This document shows, piece by piece, positions 34,063 through 45,200 of a DNA stretch of 60,000 nucleotides. The position numbers and the translations under genes are program-made. The stretch comes from Bolinopsis microptera (lineage: Eukaryota > Ctenophora > Tentaculata > Lobata > Bolinopsidae), in the NCBI RefSeq assembly GCF_026151205.1, contig NC_087073.1:19002837-19062836 (forward strand). The letters run 5' to 3'. Position 1 is the first letter of the stretch; every line of letters begins with the position of its first letter. Under the pieces are notes generated by a model. That model was not told where the DNA came from. It saw nothing but the letters and a program-made list of their open reading frames with translations, and did no database searches.

Positions 34063-35985
34063 ATGTCAAAGGATTGGCGAGTGCATAGCTACAGTCTTAA
34101 TACGTTCAGAGGCCCTAAATATAATTACTTGATTACTCCAAGACCCTCAAGATGGTTAGCTCCTGAAAATGAAGAAGCTTCCAACTCTTCTTCGAAACAA
34201 CCGACCAAGCGTAGAAAAATAATCCGACAACAATATTATACAAAATATTATGAGATGGCTTCACGTGGAATAATTGACAATGATGAAATCTCAATGCACA
34301 TTCTAAATGATGATTGTTTTCTAGAAATATTCTCAAATTGTGGTGTCGCTGAGAAGTTTTACCTCAGGTGCGTATGCAAAAGATGGTATAATCTTTGCAT
34401 GCAATCCATTTGTGCAACGAAAAAGATAACCACTAAGAACCTTTATGAAGATCTTGGCAACGCTATTAAGTATTACGGAAAAGAATATTGTTTCAAAGAA
34501 AATCATGATAAACATCGTATCTTTTTAAATTATATTTTTCCCATTTTTGATTTTCCGGGACTAAGGACTGCTGATATCCTGAAAATATTTCTAATGGTTG
34601 GCAAAAGCTTGGTTCATCTAGATATCCTGTTGGAACATCACATCCTTCATGTCGGAAATCTTGAAGTCATTGCTGATCACTGTCCAAATATTACTGTTTT
34701 GGCAATTACGGAGGAGGCTACTGCAGGTGATTTCGATGCAGCAATTGAAGGTAAATATTTTGAAGCTTTAGCTAATAGATTCGCTCCAAAGTTAAAGAAA
34801 TTGAGGTTAAACTCGACTTTGCCTTCTAGAGGAGAACTTTTGGGAATTGTTTTAAAGTGTGCTGTGAATCTAGAGATGTTAGATCTTTCCAGTCCAGTTG
34901 AAACTTATAACAGTCGATACCGACCTGATTATGCCAACTGTAAGAGCGTTGTAGATGGTGTATTTGTACTACCTCAGCTCCCTGCCACTGCCCCAGTGCG
35001 TGTTCTCAACTTGTCTGGCTGTGAACGTTTCCACAATCTTCCAGATCCCAATTGGTTAGACCAGTTTTTCAATTTAGATCCATGCATTAGGAGATGGATA
35101 GATCTTATGAGGACTGAAGAGATAGGATCTACAATCGAATTGCTGTTGGATCAGTTCAGTGAAACTATTGAGTATCTTAATCTCTCGAGGATACAAGATG
35201 TATTTTGTGGCATATCCATGCCCAATCAATATGACAGGAAGAAATGCGCAAATTTGGGGAAGCTTGTGCTACATGGATACTCTTCGTTTCATATTGATTT
35301 AATGACAGGAAAACATATATTTGGACCAAGCTATGAAGTTGATGAACTTTTCTCCGCGCTCAGTCTGATGCCAAACTTAAAAACATTAGACTTGACATAC
35401 AATTGTAATTTAGAGCGTGATCCTTGTATTCTGTCAAAGATCAATGAAGTGGCTCCATGTATTGAGGAACTTATTTTAGACAACTGCAGATTATTTGCTA
35501 AAAACTTATTATGCCTTTCAGAATTTAGGTATCTAAGGAAACTGAGCATCAACAAACCTAAAAGTCACGATAAGAATCATATGTGCCGGGAGAATCAATT
35601 TGGTTACGAATACTTTGCAAAAGAAGTTTTAGCCGGGTTGTATCATCTGCAAGATTTGTCAATGCGAGGCACCCGTGGTTTGCATGATAAAAATCTTTAT
35701 CGTATAATTATGAAGCCCCGTTTGAGTGTGATTACGTTGGAATTTGATTGTTGTTGGTCGGCCGAGAGATGGAATACTCTGACAAAGAAGTGTCACGAGA
35801 ATGCGATCCCTCGAAAAGGTCAACTTACTGAGCTCAGGGGTCTCACGATAGAACTAACATACTTACCTGAAGACCTTGTACTCCCTCTTGGCTGCTTTAT
35901 AGATTTCAAATGTCTGACGACAGGACGGCTTGTATACAACCGTCGTAATATTAATTGGCGTGCCATTTTTGGAATGGATAATTAA
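34063..35985 (+). CDS. F-box/leucine-rich-repeat protein, copy 2, intact
   Basis: 640 aa in a single exon. A basic KQPTKRRKI (about 45-53) is followed by an F-box at about 79-118 (ILNDDCFLEIF...LRCVCKRWYNLC), then leucine-rich repeats to the C-terminus (LEMLDLSS, VRVLNLSGCERF, IEYLNLSRI, LKTLDLTYNCNL, IEELILDNCRLF). The expected role is substrate adaptor of a Skp1-Cullin1 ubiquitin ligase, nuclear if the basic motif is an NLS. The ATG sits two bases after a strong acceptor (CATTTTGCAG|AAATG), so a 5' exon or a spliced leader is joined there. No vertebrate orthologue is evident; it looks like a lineage expansion. Confidence 0.85.
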   Translation: MSKDWRVHSYSLNTFRGPKYNYLITPRPSRWLAPENEEASNSSSKQPTKRRKIIRQQYYTKYYEMASRGIIDNDEISMHILNDDCFLEIFSNCGVAEKFYLRCVCKRWYNLCMQSICATKKITTKNLYEDLGNAIKYYGKEYCFKENHDKHRIFLNYIFPIFDFPGLRTADILKIFLMVGKSLVHLDILLEHHILHVGNLEVIADHCPNITVLAITEEATAGDFDAAIEGKYFEALANRFAPKLKKLRLNSTLPSRGELLGIVLKCAVNLEMLDLSSPVETYNSRYRPDYANCKSVVDGVFVLPQLPATAPVRVLNLSGCERFHNLPDPNWLDQFFNLDPCIRRWIDLMRTEEIGSTIELLLDQFSETIEYLNLSRIQDVFCGISMPNQYDRKKCANLGKLVLHGYSSFHIDLMTGKHIFGPSYEVDELFSALSLMPNLKTLDLTYNCNLERDPCILSKINEVAPCIEELILDNCRLFAKNLLCLSEFRYLRKLSINKPKSHDKNHMCRENQFGYEYFAKEVLAGLYHLQDLSMRGTRGLHDKNLYRIIMKPRLSVITLEFDCCWSAERWNTLTKKCHENAIPRKGQLTELRGLTIELTYLPEDLVLPLGCFIDFKCLTTGRLVYNRRNINWRAIFGMDN

Positions 35986-36049
35986 AATTGACGTGCATAA
36001 TTTCGTTTACACTTACAGCTATACTAGGTCCGTGAATTTTTCTGATTTC

Positions 36050-36112
36050 TACTGATTTTATTGATTTTATTGATTTACATTTTTTGATTTTATTGATTTA
36101 CATTTATTTAAT
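36050..36112. repeat. TTTTATTGA tandem repeat
   Basis: Six to seven degenerate 9-13-bp units (GATTTTATTGATTTACATT) just 3' of the F-box gene. Confidence 0.8.
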
Positions 36113-37188
36113 TCTTTTTTTTTCTTATTTTGAACAATTTGTGCAGGTTACATTTCAATTTTTAGATAACACCATTGGTTCATCACAAAGGCTAATCCAA
36201 TATTTAAACATATTTAAACATATCGATATTGTGGACGTGACTAGGAATCTGTTTAAAACACATTTTTTATAAAAACCTTTGCCGTTCAAAGTTTCGATTT
36301 ATTGTACCGATTTTGAACAAGATTTGAAATTTTTAATATTTCTGAAATTGGAATCAAACATGACATTGTCAAATTAAGGCTACGTGTATATGGACACGTT
36401 CATTGAAGTTTGAGGATATTTGTAAATATTAGTGGCCCTATTAAGTGGCCCTATTAAATGGCACGATGAGGTAAAATGTGTCACACTATGAAACTATATA
36501 AACCCTCCATGGTTAGGATAATCGTCTCATCCTCTAGGCAAACTTTGTCACATAACGATATCTTAATCAGATGATAAGATATCGCTTAATTTGGCCGGCA
36601 ATGAGATACCAACATTGTCACACTATAAAAACGTGACAGAGTTAACATGGCCCCTTGCTGCTGTGTTTGACCAAATTTTTGAATTTCCAGTTTATTGGAT
36701 AGTTTCATTATATGACTATTATCTACATATTTAGCGACTTTTTTCGTTAAATGGTACCACCTGGTCAGTTCGACAGTTCCGTCACACATTTAAGAAATTT
36801 ATATGAGGGATGTTTACGACATCCTGACAAGAAATGCCGAATATCGTCTTGCATTATTTTGTAGGATGAATGTGCTGGGAATTGTTAACATATCTCATTT
36901 TTATAAGCAAATAAAAATACAGAAGGCAGAAATAGGTAAACTTTGTCACATAATATATTTGTATGATATCTCAACATGTGTGAAATTGAGCAAATATTAG
37001 TATACCAACTTAAACACCTTATATTACGTACTATGGATCAATTTACATATTTCAACCACGCACCGGTCATATAAATTATTATGTGGCAGTAATATGTTAA
37101 CATTGGCACAATTATAACAGCTCATCATGGTAAAAATATGTAAATTTCGTCACAAACAAAATTATAACTATATTTAAAATTCCATATA

Positions 37189-38064
37189 CCTTACTCGGGA
37201 TTATTATAACCGGGATAAAGTGGTGGGTTTTGGAAGATTCCGCCATATTTTTCCCGGTCAAAAATTTTACCAGTCATAAAAAAACCCGCCGACTCAGATT
37301 ATGGGGTTCCAAGGGGGTGGTGATCATCATATTTTACCTGAAGTCTCGTATGTGCTAGAGAAGACTTTTGAAGCAGTGGATGGAGGGCTGTAACTTTATT
37401 GGCGGTTGCTACCATAATTTCGTTATAAAAATCACAATTTGGTTATAGAAATCAGATTTCAGGGTGGACCGTGATTCTCACTTTTCTTGCCTATGAAGTG
37501 AGTAAACTGTGCCACTATTTCATGGTCCACGGTGGATTGATTACTGGAGCAGTTGAATATGCAAAGCCAAGACGTTCCCCAATACCAAGCGGTGGGCAGG
37601 AAATTAAGCTCCGGCTGACCTTCAGAGCAGTAGCCCCATTAGCGGACAAAATGAAAGTCTTGTTAAGACAACAATACAACTTCGAATTTGACGGTCAGCA
37701 GCAGGGGGATATCAATAATGATAATGGAGGGGACATTAGCGAGAATGAGAATGAGAATACGCTTTAATGAAGATTTGACTTATTATTGCTATAGATTTAT
37801 TTTCCTTTAAATACTAGACGTGTCTTTTTTTCTATTTATGAGTAATATCAGTAACTGTAAATTGAAATAACTTCTTTAACAAGTAACAAAAACAGAAATT
37901 TCGGTTGAAAATTTGTTGACCTCTGAAAAAAAACTTAAAAGGTCGGCCACCGGTAAATACATGACCGGGATAATTTGGCGGGTTTTGGGAAAGTCCGCCA
38001 TATTTTTCCCGGTTATTAATTTTCCCAGTCATAAATAAACCCGCTATAATATTCCCGAGTAAGG
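37189..38064. mobile_element. Composite element: two MITE copies around a coding-like cargo
   Basis: Outer ends are CCTTACTCGGG/CCCGAGTAAGG inverted repeats flanked by TA (37187-37188 and 38065-38066). The first about 100 bp and the last about 105 bp match the 121-bp MITE at 56372-56492 in the same relative orientation, each lacking its inner end. About 670 bp of unrelated sequence separates them, including an open frame at 37471-37767. TA duplication suggests a Tc1/mariner-type mobiliser. Confidence 0.7.
37471..37767 (+). CDS. Coding-like cargo fragment inside composite MITE
   Basis: 98 codons ending in a Q/N/D/E-rich tail. The middle (GGQEIKLRLTFRAVAPLADK) has balanced, protein-like composition unlike the surrounding AT-rich DNA. 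I do not recognise a family. It could be a captured exon or the end of an autonomous element's gene. There is no evidence that it is expressed. Confidence 0.3.
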   Translation: MILTFLAYEVSKLCHYFMVHGGLITGAVEYAKPRRSPIPSGGQEIKLRLTFRAVAPLADKMKVLLRQQYNFEFDGQQQGDINNDNGGDISENENENTL

Positions 38065-38226
38065 TAATGCAAATGTGACAGAATATACCTCATTTCCCAA
38101 TAACCATTAACCAAGTGGCTGTATTTGCTAACTTTTCGAAACAACATATTATATTAGGTATCGTATTCTGAGTGTGACAAAGTTGACGAAATATTGCCTT
38201 AAAACCGTTCGATCCCTGTCCTTTAA

Positions 38227-38881
38227 GGGGGCAGGGGGGGGGTCTTTATGAAATTTCTCTCGAAATTGATTTTATAGTTGTTTCTGATAGAGGGGAGTGA
38301 TATCTACCAGATATTTTTGGTCCCATGGAAAAATTTTGTTCCTAGCCGAAATTATTGCCAGTCAAAGGTATCTTCTCCTACATTTTTTAAGCAATCACCT
38401 TGAAACTTTCAGGATATGTTTTAAGGACCATTTAGAAACTTTTGCTCTTTTTAGAATTTCGAGATAGGCCTTTAAAAATTTTTTATTCGATTTTGAAAAT
38501 CTTGAACCTCGTTTTTTGACGATTTTTTCAGGTCCAAGATTTTCAAAATCAAATAAAAATTTTTTAAAGGCCTATCTCGAAATTCTAAAAAGAGCAAAAG
38601 TTTCTAAATGGTCCTTAGCATATATCCTGAAAGTTTCAAGGTGATTGCTCAAAAAATGTAGGAGGAGATAGATTTTTAGACTCGATTTTCAGGGCGCGCG
38701 ATTGAAAATCGCTCGCGCAATACAATTACACATGAGCGCTGACCTTTGACCGGCAATAATTTCAGCTAGGAACAAAATTTTTCCATGGGACCAAAAGTAG
38801 CAGATAGATATCACTCCCCTCTATTAGAAACAACTATAAAATCAATTTTGAGAGAAATTTCATAAAGACCCCCCTGCCCCC
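38227..38881. mobile_element. 655-bp foldback element flanked by TTAA
   Basis: Begins GGGGGCAGGGGGGG and ends CCCCCCTGCCCCC, with TTAA on both sides (38223-38226 and 38882-38885). Outer arms of about 150 bp and inner arms of about 150 bp (AAAGGCCTATCTCGAAATTC centre region near 38515) make nearly the whole element a palindrome. A unique 60-bp GC-rich segment (GGGCGCGCGATTGAAAATCG) sits between the right arms. It shares target and G-run ends with the KHDC4 intron element but not its sequence. Confidence 0.8.
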
Positions 38882-39039
38882 TTAACCAGTATTGTATCAT
38901 AATTGTTAGATTGACCTAATCTACTGTATTTTAGACCAAGGCAAGGAATGCTAATTGGGCAGCTATGGTTAACACTGTCACAAAAATGTGACATTTTTAC
39001 CATTATAGTGCCTAACAACAATAAATTTTATTTCTGAGC

Positions 39040-39241
39040 AGAATAATAATAAACAAAATAAACAAAAAAAAACAAAATAAACAAAAAACCAAAAAAGGAA
39101 AAAACCAATAAAATGATAAAAATATAGCTCAAAATCGAAATAGCTCAAAATGAATTTGTTGTTTTTTTTGTTTAGGTAAAAGTAAATTTTTGAAAAAAAC
39201 AAAAAAAAACAAAAAAATACGTTATCCCCCCCCCCCCCCCC
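39040..39241. repeat. (AAAAC)n simple sequence ending in an 17-bp C run
   Basis: Plus strand consists almost only of A and C at 39050-39110 and 39195-39220, then a long C tract at 39226-39241, immediately before ASH2L. Confidence 0.85.
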
Positions 39242-39283
39242 AACATGTATCAGTAGATTCACAACGCTATCTATTGAATAGGA

Positions 39284-42200
39284 ATGGTTGAGTCACAACC
39301 GACATCGGAGGATGAACAACAATTATCTCTTTGTGTATGGTTGGTATTTTAATTATGTATCAATAGCATTCCATAAATGTTTCTTTAAATAGGTGATCAT
39401 TTTACAAATGGATTTCTATCTGGATACTTCTCTCATTTTATTGAGTTAACTATTGAGCTGACAAACAAACCTGAAATTTATCTACTCCTCAGCAATAAAC
39501 CAAGAGATCTGGGCAGCATAGAGCTGGTATGTTCGGAATGTAAGAAATGGCACCACGCAGCGTGCACCACACTTTCTACAGAGTAAGTGTTCATCTAATT
39601 TCTCTATCAGGCGACATGAAATCGTAAATCTTGGGCACTTTCATTTATTTTCAGGCATTTCAAAAGAATTTGTCTAGTGTCATTTAACTGTTGTGCCTCA
39701 GATGTGCTTCGACAACTCGAGAAAATACATAATTATACATTATACTGTATACAATACTCAAATTACGATGTTTGATATTATAGTATATCATTGCTCTTGG
39801 CAATGAAACACGTTTTGTCACATACCAGTTGTTCACATAAAACGTGTATTTTCCTACACATTATTTCTCATTTTCAGGAACATGTTACCTTTCCAGCTGA
39901 ATTACGTTTTTACGTGTAATAAGTGTCACGACAAAGCTGTCGATCATATGGTCAAGTCTAAATCAAGTAAGAATGTTTTAGCTCATACCAATAATTAGCT
40001 TATACCAATAATTAGCTTATACCAATAATTGAAAGTTCTCGGACACCCTTCTGTACGTGTTTCATTAATATTCGTTGACCAAATCAAATTAAATAACCAC
40101 AAAAATTGAATCATACTACTACTAGTGTTATCAAATATTTTACCACTTTATCAGTTCACTTATATATCCTGGGAATATCAAGATGGTTTCTCTAGAATTC
40201 AGGTATAAAACATTATCACATTAGGCTGTATATTTCAGCTTTTTTGCAGGCGTGTATCACTACTCTTGGAAACCTGATGTTTCACAACCTTGGCAAAAGA
40301 TACTATTGTAAAGATAAGGTATTTTAATTTGATTTAAATTCCATACCGGTGGTGTGATAGTGTGATGAATAACAAAATATCCCGGTATGATTCCCATCAT
40401 CGGGGGGCTCGTCAATGACTGCTACTTTAAATTAGCAACCTCACCACAGTCCACAACCCTCAGTTGGAGGATTTTCTCAATGATAGTCATATCTTTCCTG
40501 CATTCCAGCACTGAAATTATTGTTGCAAAATGAACCAAATCATCAGACAGTACCCTTTAATCAATAACGAGGATTTAATTAATTTATATTTATTTAATAA
40601 TGATAATACGAAGTTAACTTATATCCAGGATGTGGTACCGTTCATTGCAGAACATTGGGATCAGCTCATGCCGAACCGACAACAGAGTCTGAACTGGCCC
40701 ACACACATTTACCGGGCTCTTACCACTGAAAGTGTCTTCTCCTCGGAGACCGAGGGGGAGGAAACCTTCTACTCACTTGCTGATGAGGTTAGTTGTTATT
40801 GTATTATTTAAATGTAAAGCAATAATACGACCTAGAAATTGACTTAAGAAAATTATAAGTCAAGTGAGTTTTAAGTATTCTTTAAAGTAAAACATTTATC
40901 ATTCCTAGGATCTAGCTCAGATCAACCCCTTAAGAAGTACAACCGAGAAATTGGAAGGAAACCCCAGTAAAGGTGGCAAACCCCCCAACAAGAAAGGAGG
41001 CGCAGCTGGGAAAAGAAAAACTACTGATGGCAACGGGGGTCCAGGGAAAAAGTCAAAACTGTAAGTAGATCCAACTGTTGAATAAAGATTATAGTCGATT
41101 AATATGACTTAAGTGGTTAGGTGTATTGTTTGAACGGTTGTCGATTGAGGGAGTATAGGCAACAAGGGCGGAGGACAAGGGTGTACTCCACCCTTGTGTC
41201 GTCCGCCCTTGTGTCGTCCGCCCTTGTGTCCTCCACCCTATATGTCCTCCACCCTCATATCCATTATCCGGTTCCCTTTTAGGAGAGTTCCACCGTAGTG
41301 TACACAGCTGAAGTGTCCTATACCCACGGAATTCTGTTCGGTAAAAATGGATATACGATAATTATAAAATTACTAGAAAACCCGTGGTCACAAGGAGGAA
41401 CCTAATAGTATTCTTTGGAAGTCAGTTTTAATTGTGTCACAAAGTAGTCATCCCCACCGAAGATACAGCCAAATAAAATGTTGCTCGTACTAAACACAGC
41501 GTAATATCAACAAAACCGATTAAAATTACGTTAAAACAATCATTGCACGTGCACGTGCGTGTAACAATCCTCGTTACCATGGTTATTATGCAACTACCTA
41601 TTTCTTATTTATTTGCACGTGGGCGGTCGTACAGACAGACATTCTACAGAAATAATTCTTTGAATTATAGTAGAGATAACTTTGTTCCAGGTTGTGCTTG
41701 GTAGTACCACCTATAAATTAATTTATTATTTTTATCTTGAGCCATGACAGGGTGTCTCGCTTCTCCAATACCCGACCTATTTTGCTGATAACAATTTAAG
41801 GCTTACTTTGTATGAGGGTATATAAATCAGGTACTTTGTATGAGGGTATATAAATCAGGTACTTTGTATGAGGGTATATAAATCAGGTACTTTGTATGAG
41901 GGTATATAAATCAGGTACCCGGTCAACAAGTTATTAAATTTCTCGACCTGTACCAGCAATAGTAGCGGTATTTGTAGTTTTTCATCTGCTCTAGACACAA
42001 ATATTTGATATTATTTACTGAATTACTGTGATACATCTGCGGACAACATTATATTGCATTTCAGTCCCAGCGTACACATTAAATATTTCAAATTTCAAGG
42101 TTTTAATATTTCGATAACTGGATAGTACCACGGCACTAAAAGGAACCTTGAATAAAATGTAAGTTTAATCATAACACTTAATAATATCTGACACTTAACC

Positions 42201-45200
42201 TTCCGAAGTAGAAAATGTTACGACTAGTACTCCTCTTGAGCGGGATGGTGGCTGTAGGACTGGCGTGCACGTGCGCTCCCATGGATTTCAAGGAGGAGTT
42301 CTGTGACGAGAACGACCTGGACGTGCCTGTAGTTCTTGTGAAGATTCTCCCTGACGAGGAAGAGGGCGGTGATAGTGGTGAGAAAATTGCTACCGACAGT
42401 GGCAACATGAGACCAACCACCAAACCAGTAACCACGACACCTATGGATGTCTCAACCTCTGCCCCAGAGGCGGAAATGGTGTATGTGCGTGCTAAGATAA
42501 CCTACATCTACAGACAAGGAACGGAGGTTCAAGCTAAGAAGAAGCAGATCATTACTCTCAGCAGTCACGATGATGGTGGTGAGTGTGGAATTGCAGACAG
42601 GCTGAGTGAAGGCAGCGAGTACATTATGAAGTTGTCGAGATCTGACCCTGAGAGCAAGGAGGTTTATCAGTGTGACTTTTTCGCCGATAAAAATGGTCAC
42701 GGTAGTTATAGTGAACCGCATCTGTTCTTCAAGAAACTAGTAAAGAAAGGGTGTGCAGAAAAGAAGAAGAAGGATAAGAAGAACAAAGATAAGAAGAACA
42801 AAGGAAAGAAGAACAAAGGGAATTAAGCTGAGAATCATGTGGGTTTTCGTCTTAATTTTATGAATCATCTTGATTTTAATCAGTTAATAAGTAATTTTAA
42901 TTTTTAAAAGCATAATTATAACCAGTTGAACCATAGCTGTGGTGTATCAAAATGTCTTCCAAAGAGTTCTTTTGCAAAATTTCGTTTTGTATTTTAGTTA
43001 TTAGGAAAAGTTAGTGTTCAAAATCGCAGTCTTTGTGTCTATATATATATATATATATGACGATAACATCGTTTACTTTGTCACGCTTATAGAATGCTCC
43101 TAACCATTAGTTGAACACTTTGCTAAAAAAGAAAGAAATACCGTTATATATATATACTAGAAAGCCCGTGGTAACAGGGACGAAGCTAGTAGTATTCTTT
43201 GAAATAAAGTTTTAATCGCATCAAAAAAGATCCATCTCAACCGAAGATACAGCCGATTTAAATATAAAACACTTTAAACACAACGTAATTACCACGAAAC
43301 CGATCAAAATGACGGTAAAACAATCTTTGCACGTGCATGTGTGCATTAAAACACCGTTGCTATGGAACCTTTTGGTTGTTACCTAAATTCCTATTTTTCA
43401 TCTAATTTGCACGTGGGCGGTCGTACGTACAGTGTACAGAATTTTCTGAATTATAGTAGAGACTAGAAAACCCGTGGTCATAGGGAGGAAGCTAATAGTA
43501 TTTTTAGTTAGTAAATTTAAATCGCGTTAAAAATACAGCCGATTAAAATGTTGCTCGTACTAAACACAGCGTAATATCAACAAAACCGATCAAAATTCCT
43601 ATTTCTCGTTTGATTTGCACGTGGGCGGTCGTACATACAACAAAAACAATTCTCTGAATTATAGTAGAGATATATGTATATATGATGTTTGTTTGGAGAA
43701 ATCCAGTTTCAAGAGTACTATACCCGGGAGGGGAGCGTTGTACTTGAAAAACGGCGATTCTACAAACTTAAAATTTTATGCAAACGCAATCATCAGTGTT
43801 AGAATAACTTACTATTACTAAATCCATATTTTCCTTACAAGCTCCTTCATAAAATTAACTTAACTAAAACTAAAACTAAATCTAAATCAAAACGAAACGA
43901 AACGAAACAAAACGAAAAACAAGGATAATAATTTCTCTTCTCCCCTTCAGAAGATTGTCGTCTTTATTTAAAATAATATAAAGTTCTTCAGTAAGGCAGA
44001 GATGACAATCTTTCGTACCCCCCTTGTACGGATGGGCATGTTGGTTTATTTTCCAAGATATTTTATACGGGGTTTGTTTATCTTTTAACTCCCATACTTT
44101 CTTTTTATTTTTTAATCCAAATCTTTTCAAACAATACATAATTATACAGAAATGAATGCTTCTAAAAAACCCAGATATAAAAGGATTAAAAGTGGTTCGG
44201 TGTATTTTTTAAACGGTTGTCGATTGAGAGGGGGTATAGGCCACAAGGGCGGAGGAAACAAGGGCGGTACTTTCCTAGAAGCTTAGAAGGGTAGACACAA
44301 GGGCGGATCTCATGATACTCACTTTAAGATGGACAGTGGACACGAGGGCAGAACCGAATATCGTCATAAATAAATTTATAAAGAACCAGTAATTTAAACT
44401 TTTAACGTAATACAATTTGGTTTAACTTTTGTTCACATGCGTCAACGTACTTTTGATACATTATTTAATATCTTTTAGCTGTTAAAATATTGCTATATTC
44501 AATAATTTAATTATATCTGATAAGACTTTACTAGCAAAACATAGGGTTACACGGGTTTTTAATGTTTGTGGTTAAACGAGTGCATGATTTCTTGTTACGA
44601 TGCTATCTCATATCACACAACTGTATGTGGGGACATCCCTGTGTGTGGTGCGTGTCGGCGTTACGTGTGTTATATGTTATTAAAGTAAGTTTATGCATAT
44701 AAACAAAAATCAAATGGTATGATGTTACAAATTACTGGTTCTTTATTTATGAAGGTATTTGGTATCACCCTTGTGTCCTCCACCCTTGTGTCCTCCACCC
44801 TTGTGTCCTCCACCCTTGTGTCCTCCACCCTTGTGTTCTCCACCCTTGTGTCCTCCACCCTTGTGTCCACCGTAGTGTACACCGCTGAAGTGTCCTATAC
44901 CCACGGAATTCTATTCGGTAAAAATGGATATACGATAATTATAAAATTATAACTCAGTTCCAGGCTGTGCTTTGAAGTACCACCTATAAATTAATTTATT
45001 ATTTTTATCTTGAGCCACGACAGGGTGTCAAGATTCTCCAATACCCGACCTATTTTGCTGATAACAATTTAAGGCGTTTTTTGTATGAGGGTATATAAAT
45101 CAAGAACCCGGCCGACAAGTTATTAAATTTCTCGACCTGTACCAGTAGTACAGCAGTTGCAGCGGTACATTTGTAGTTTTTCATCTGCTCTAGACACAAA

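Larger units (their letters stand above)
36461..38990. repeat. Degenerate dispersed TGTCACA-containing repeat region
   Basis: TGTCACA, GTCACA or the complement occurs about eleven times outside the inserted MITEs (for example TTTGTCACATAA near 36547 and 36945, ATTGTCACACTATAAAAACG near 36615, GTGACAAAG near 38175). Many are followed by AT-rich ATATC phrases. It may be an old tandem array broken up by two MITEs. Confidence 0.4.

Noticed and set aside
42452-42721. Antisense ORFs over the TIMP-like and receptor genes
   Set aside because: Shadows of real coding frames on the opposite strand.
44691-44952. Val/Ser/Thr repeat ORFs on both strands
   Set aside because: Direct translation of the 15-bp minisatellite, whose length is a multiple of three.
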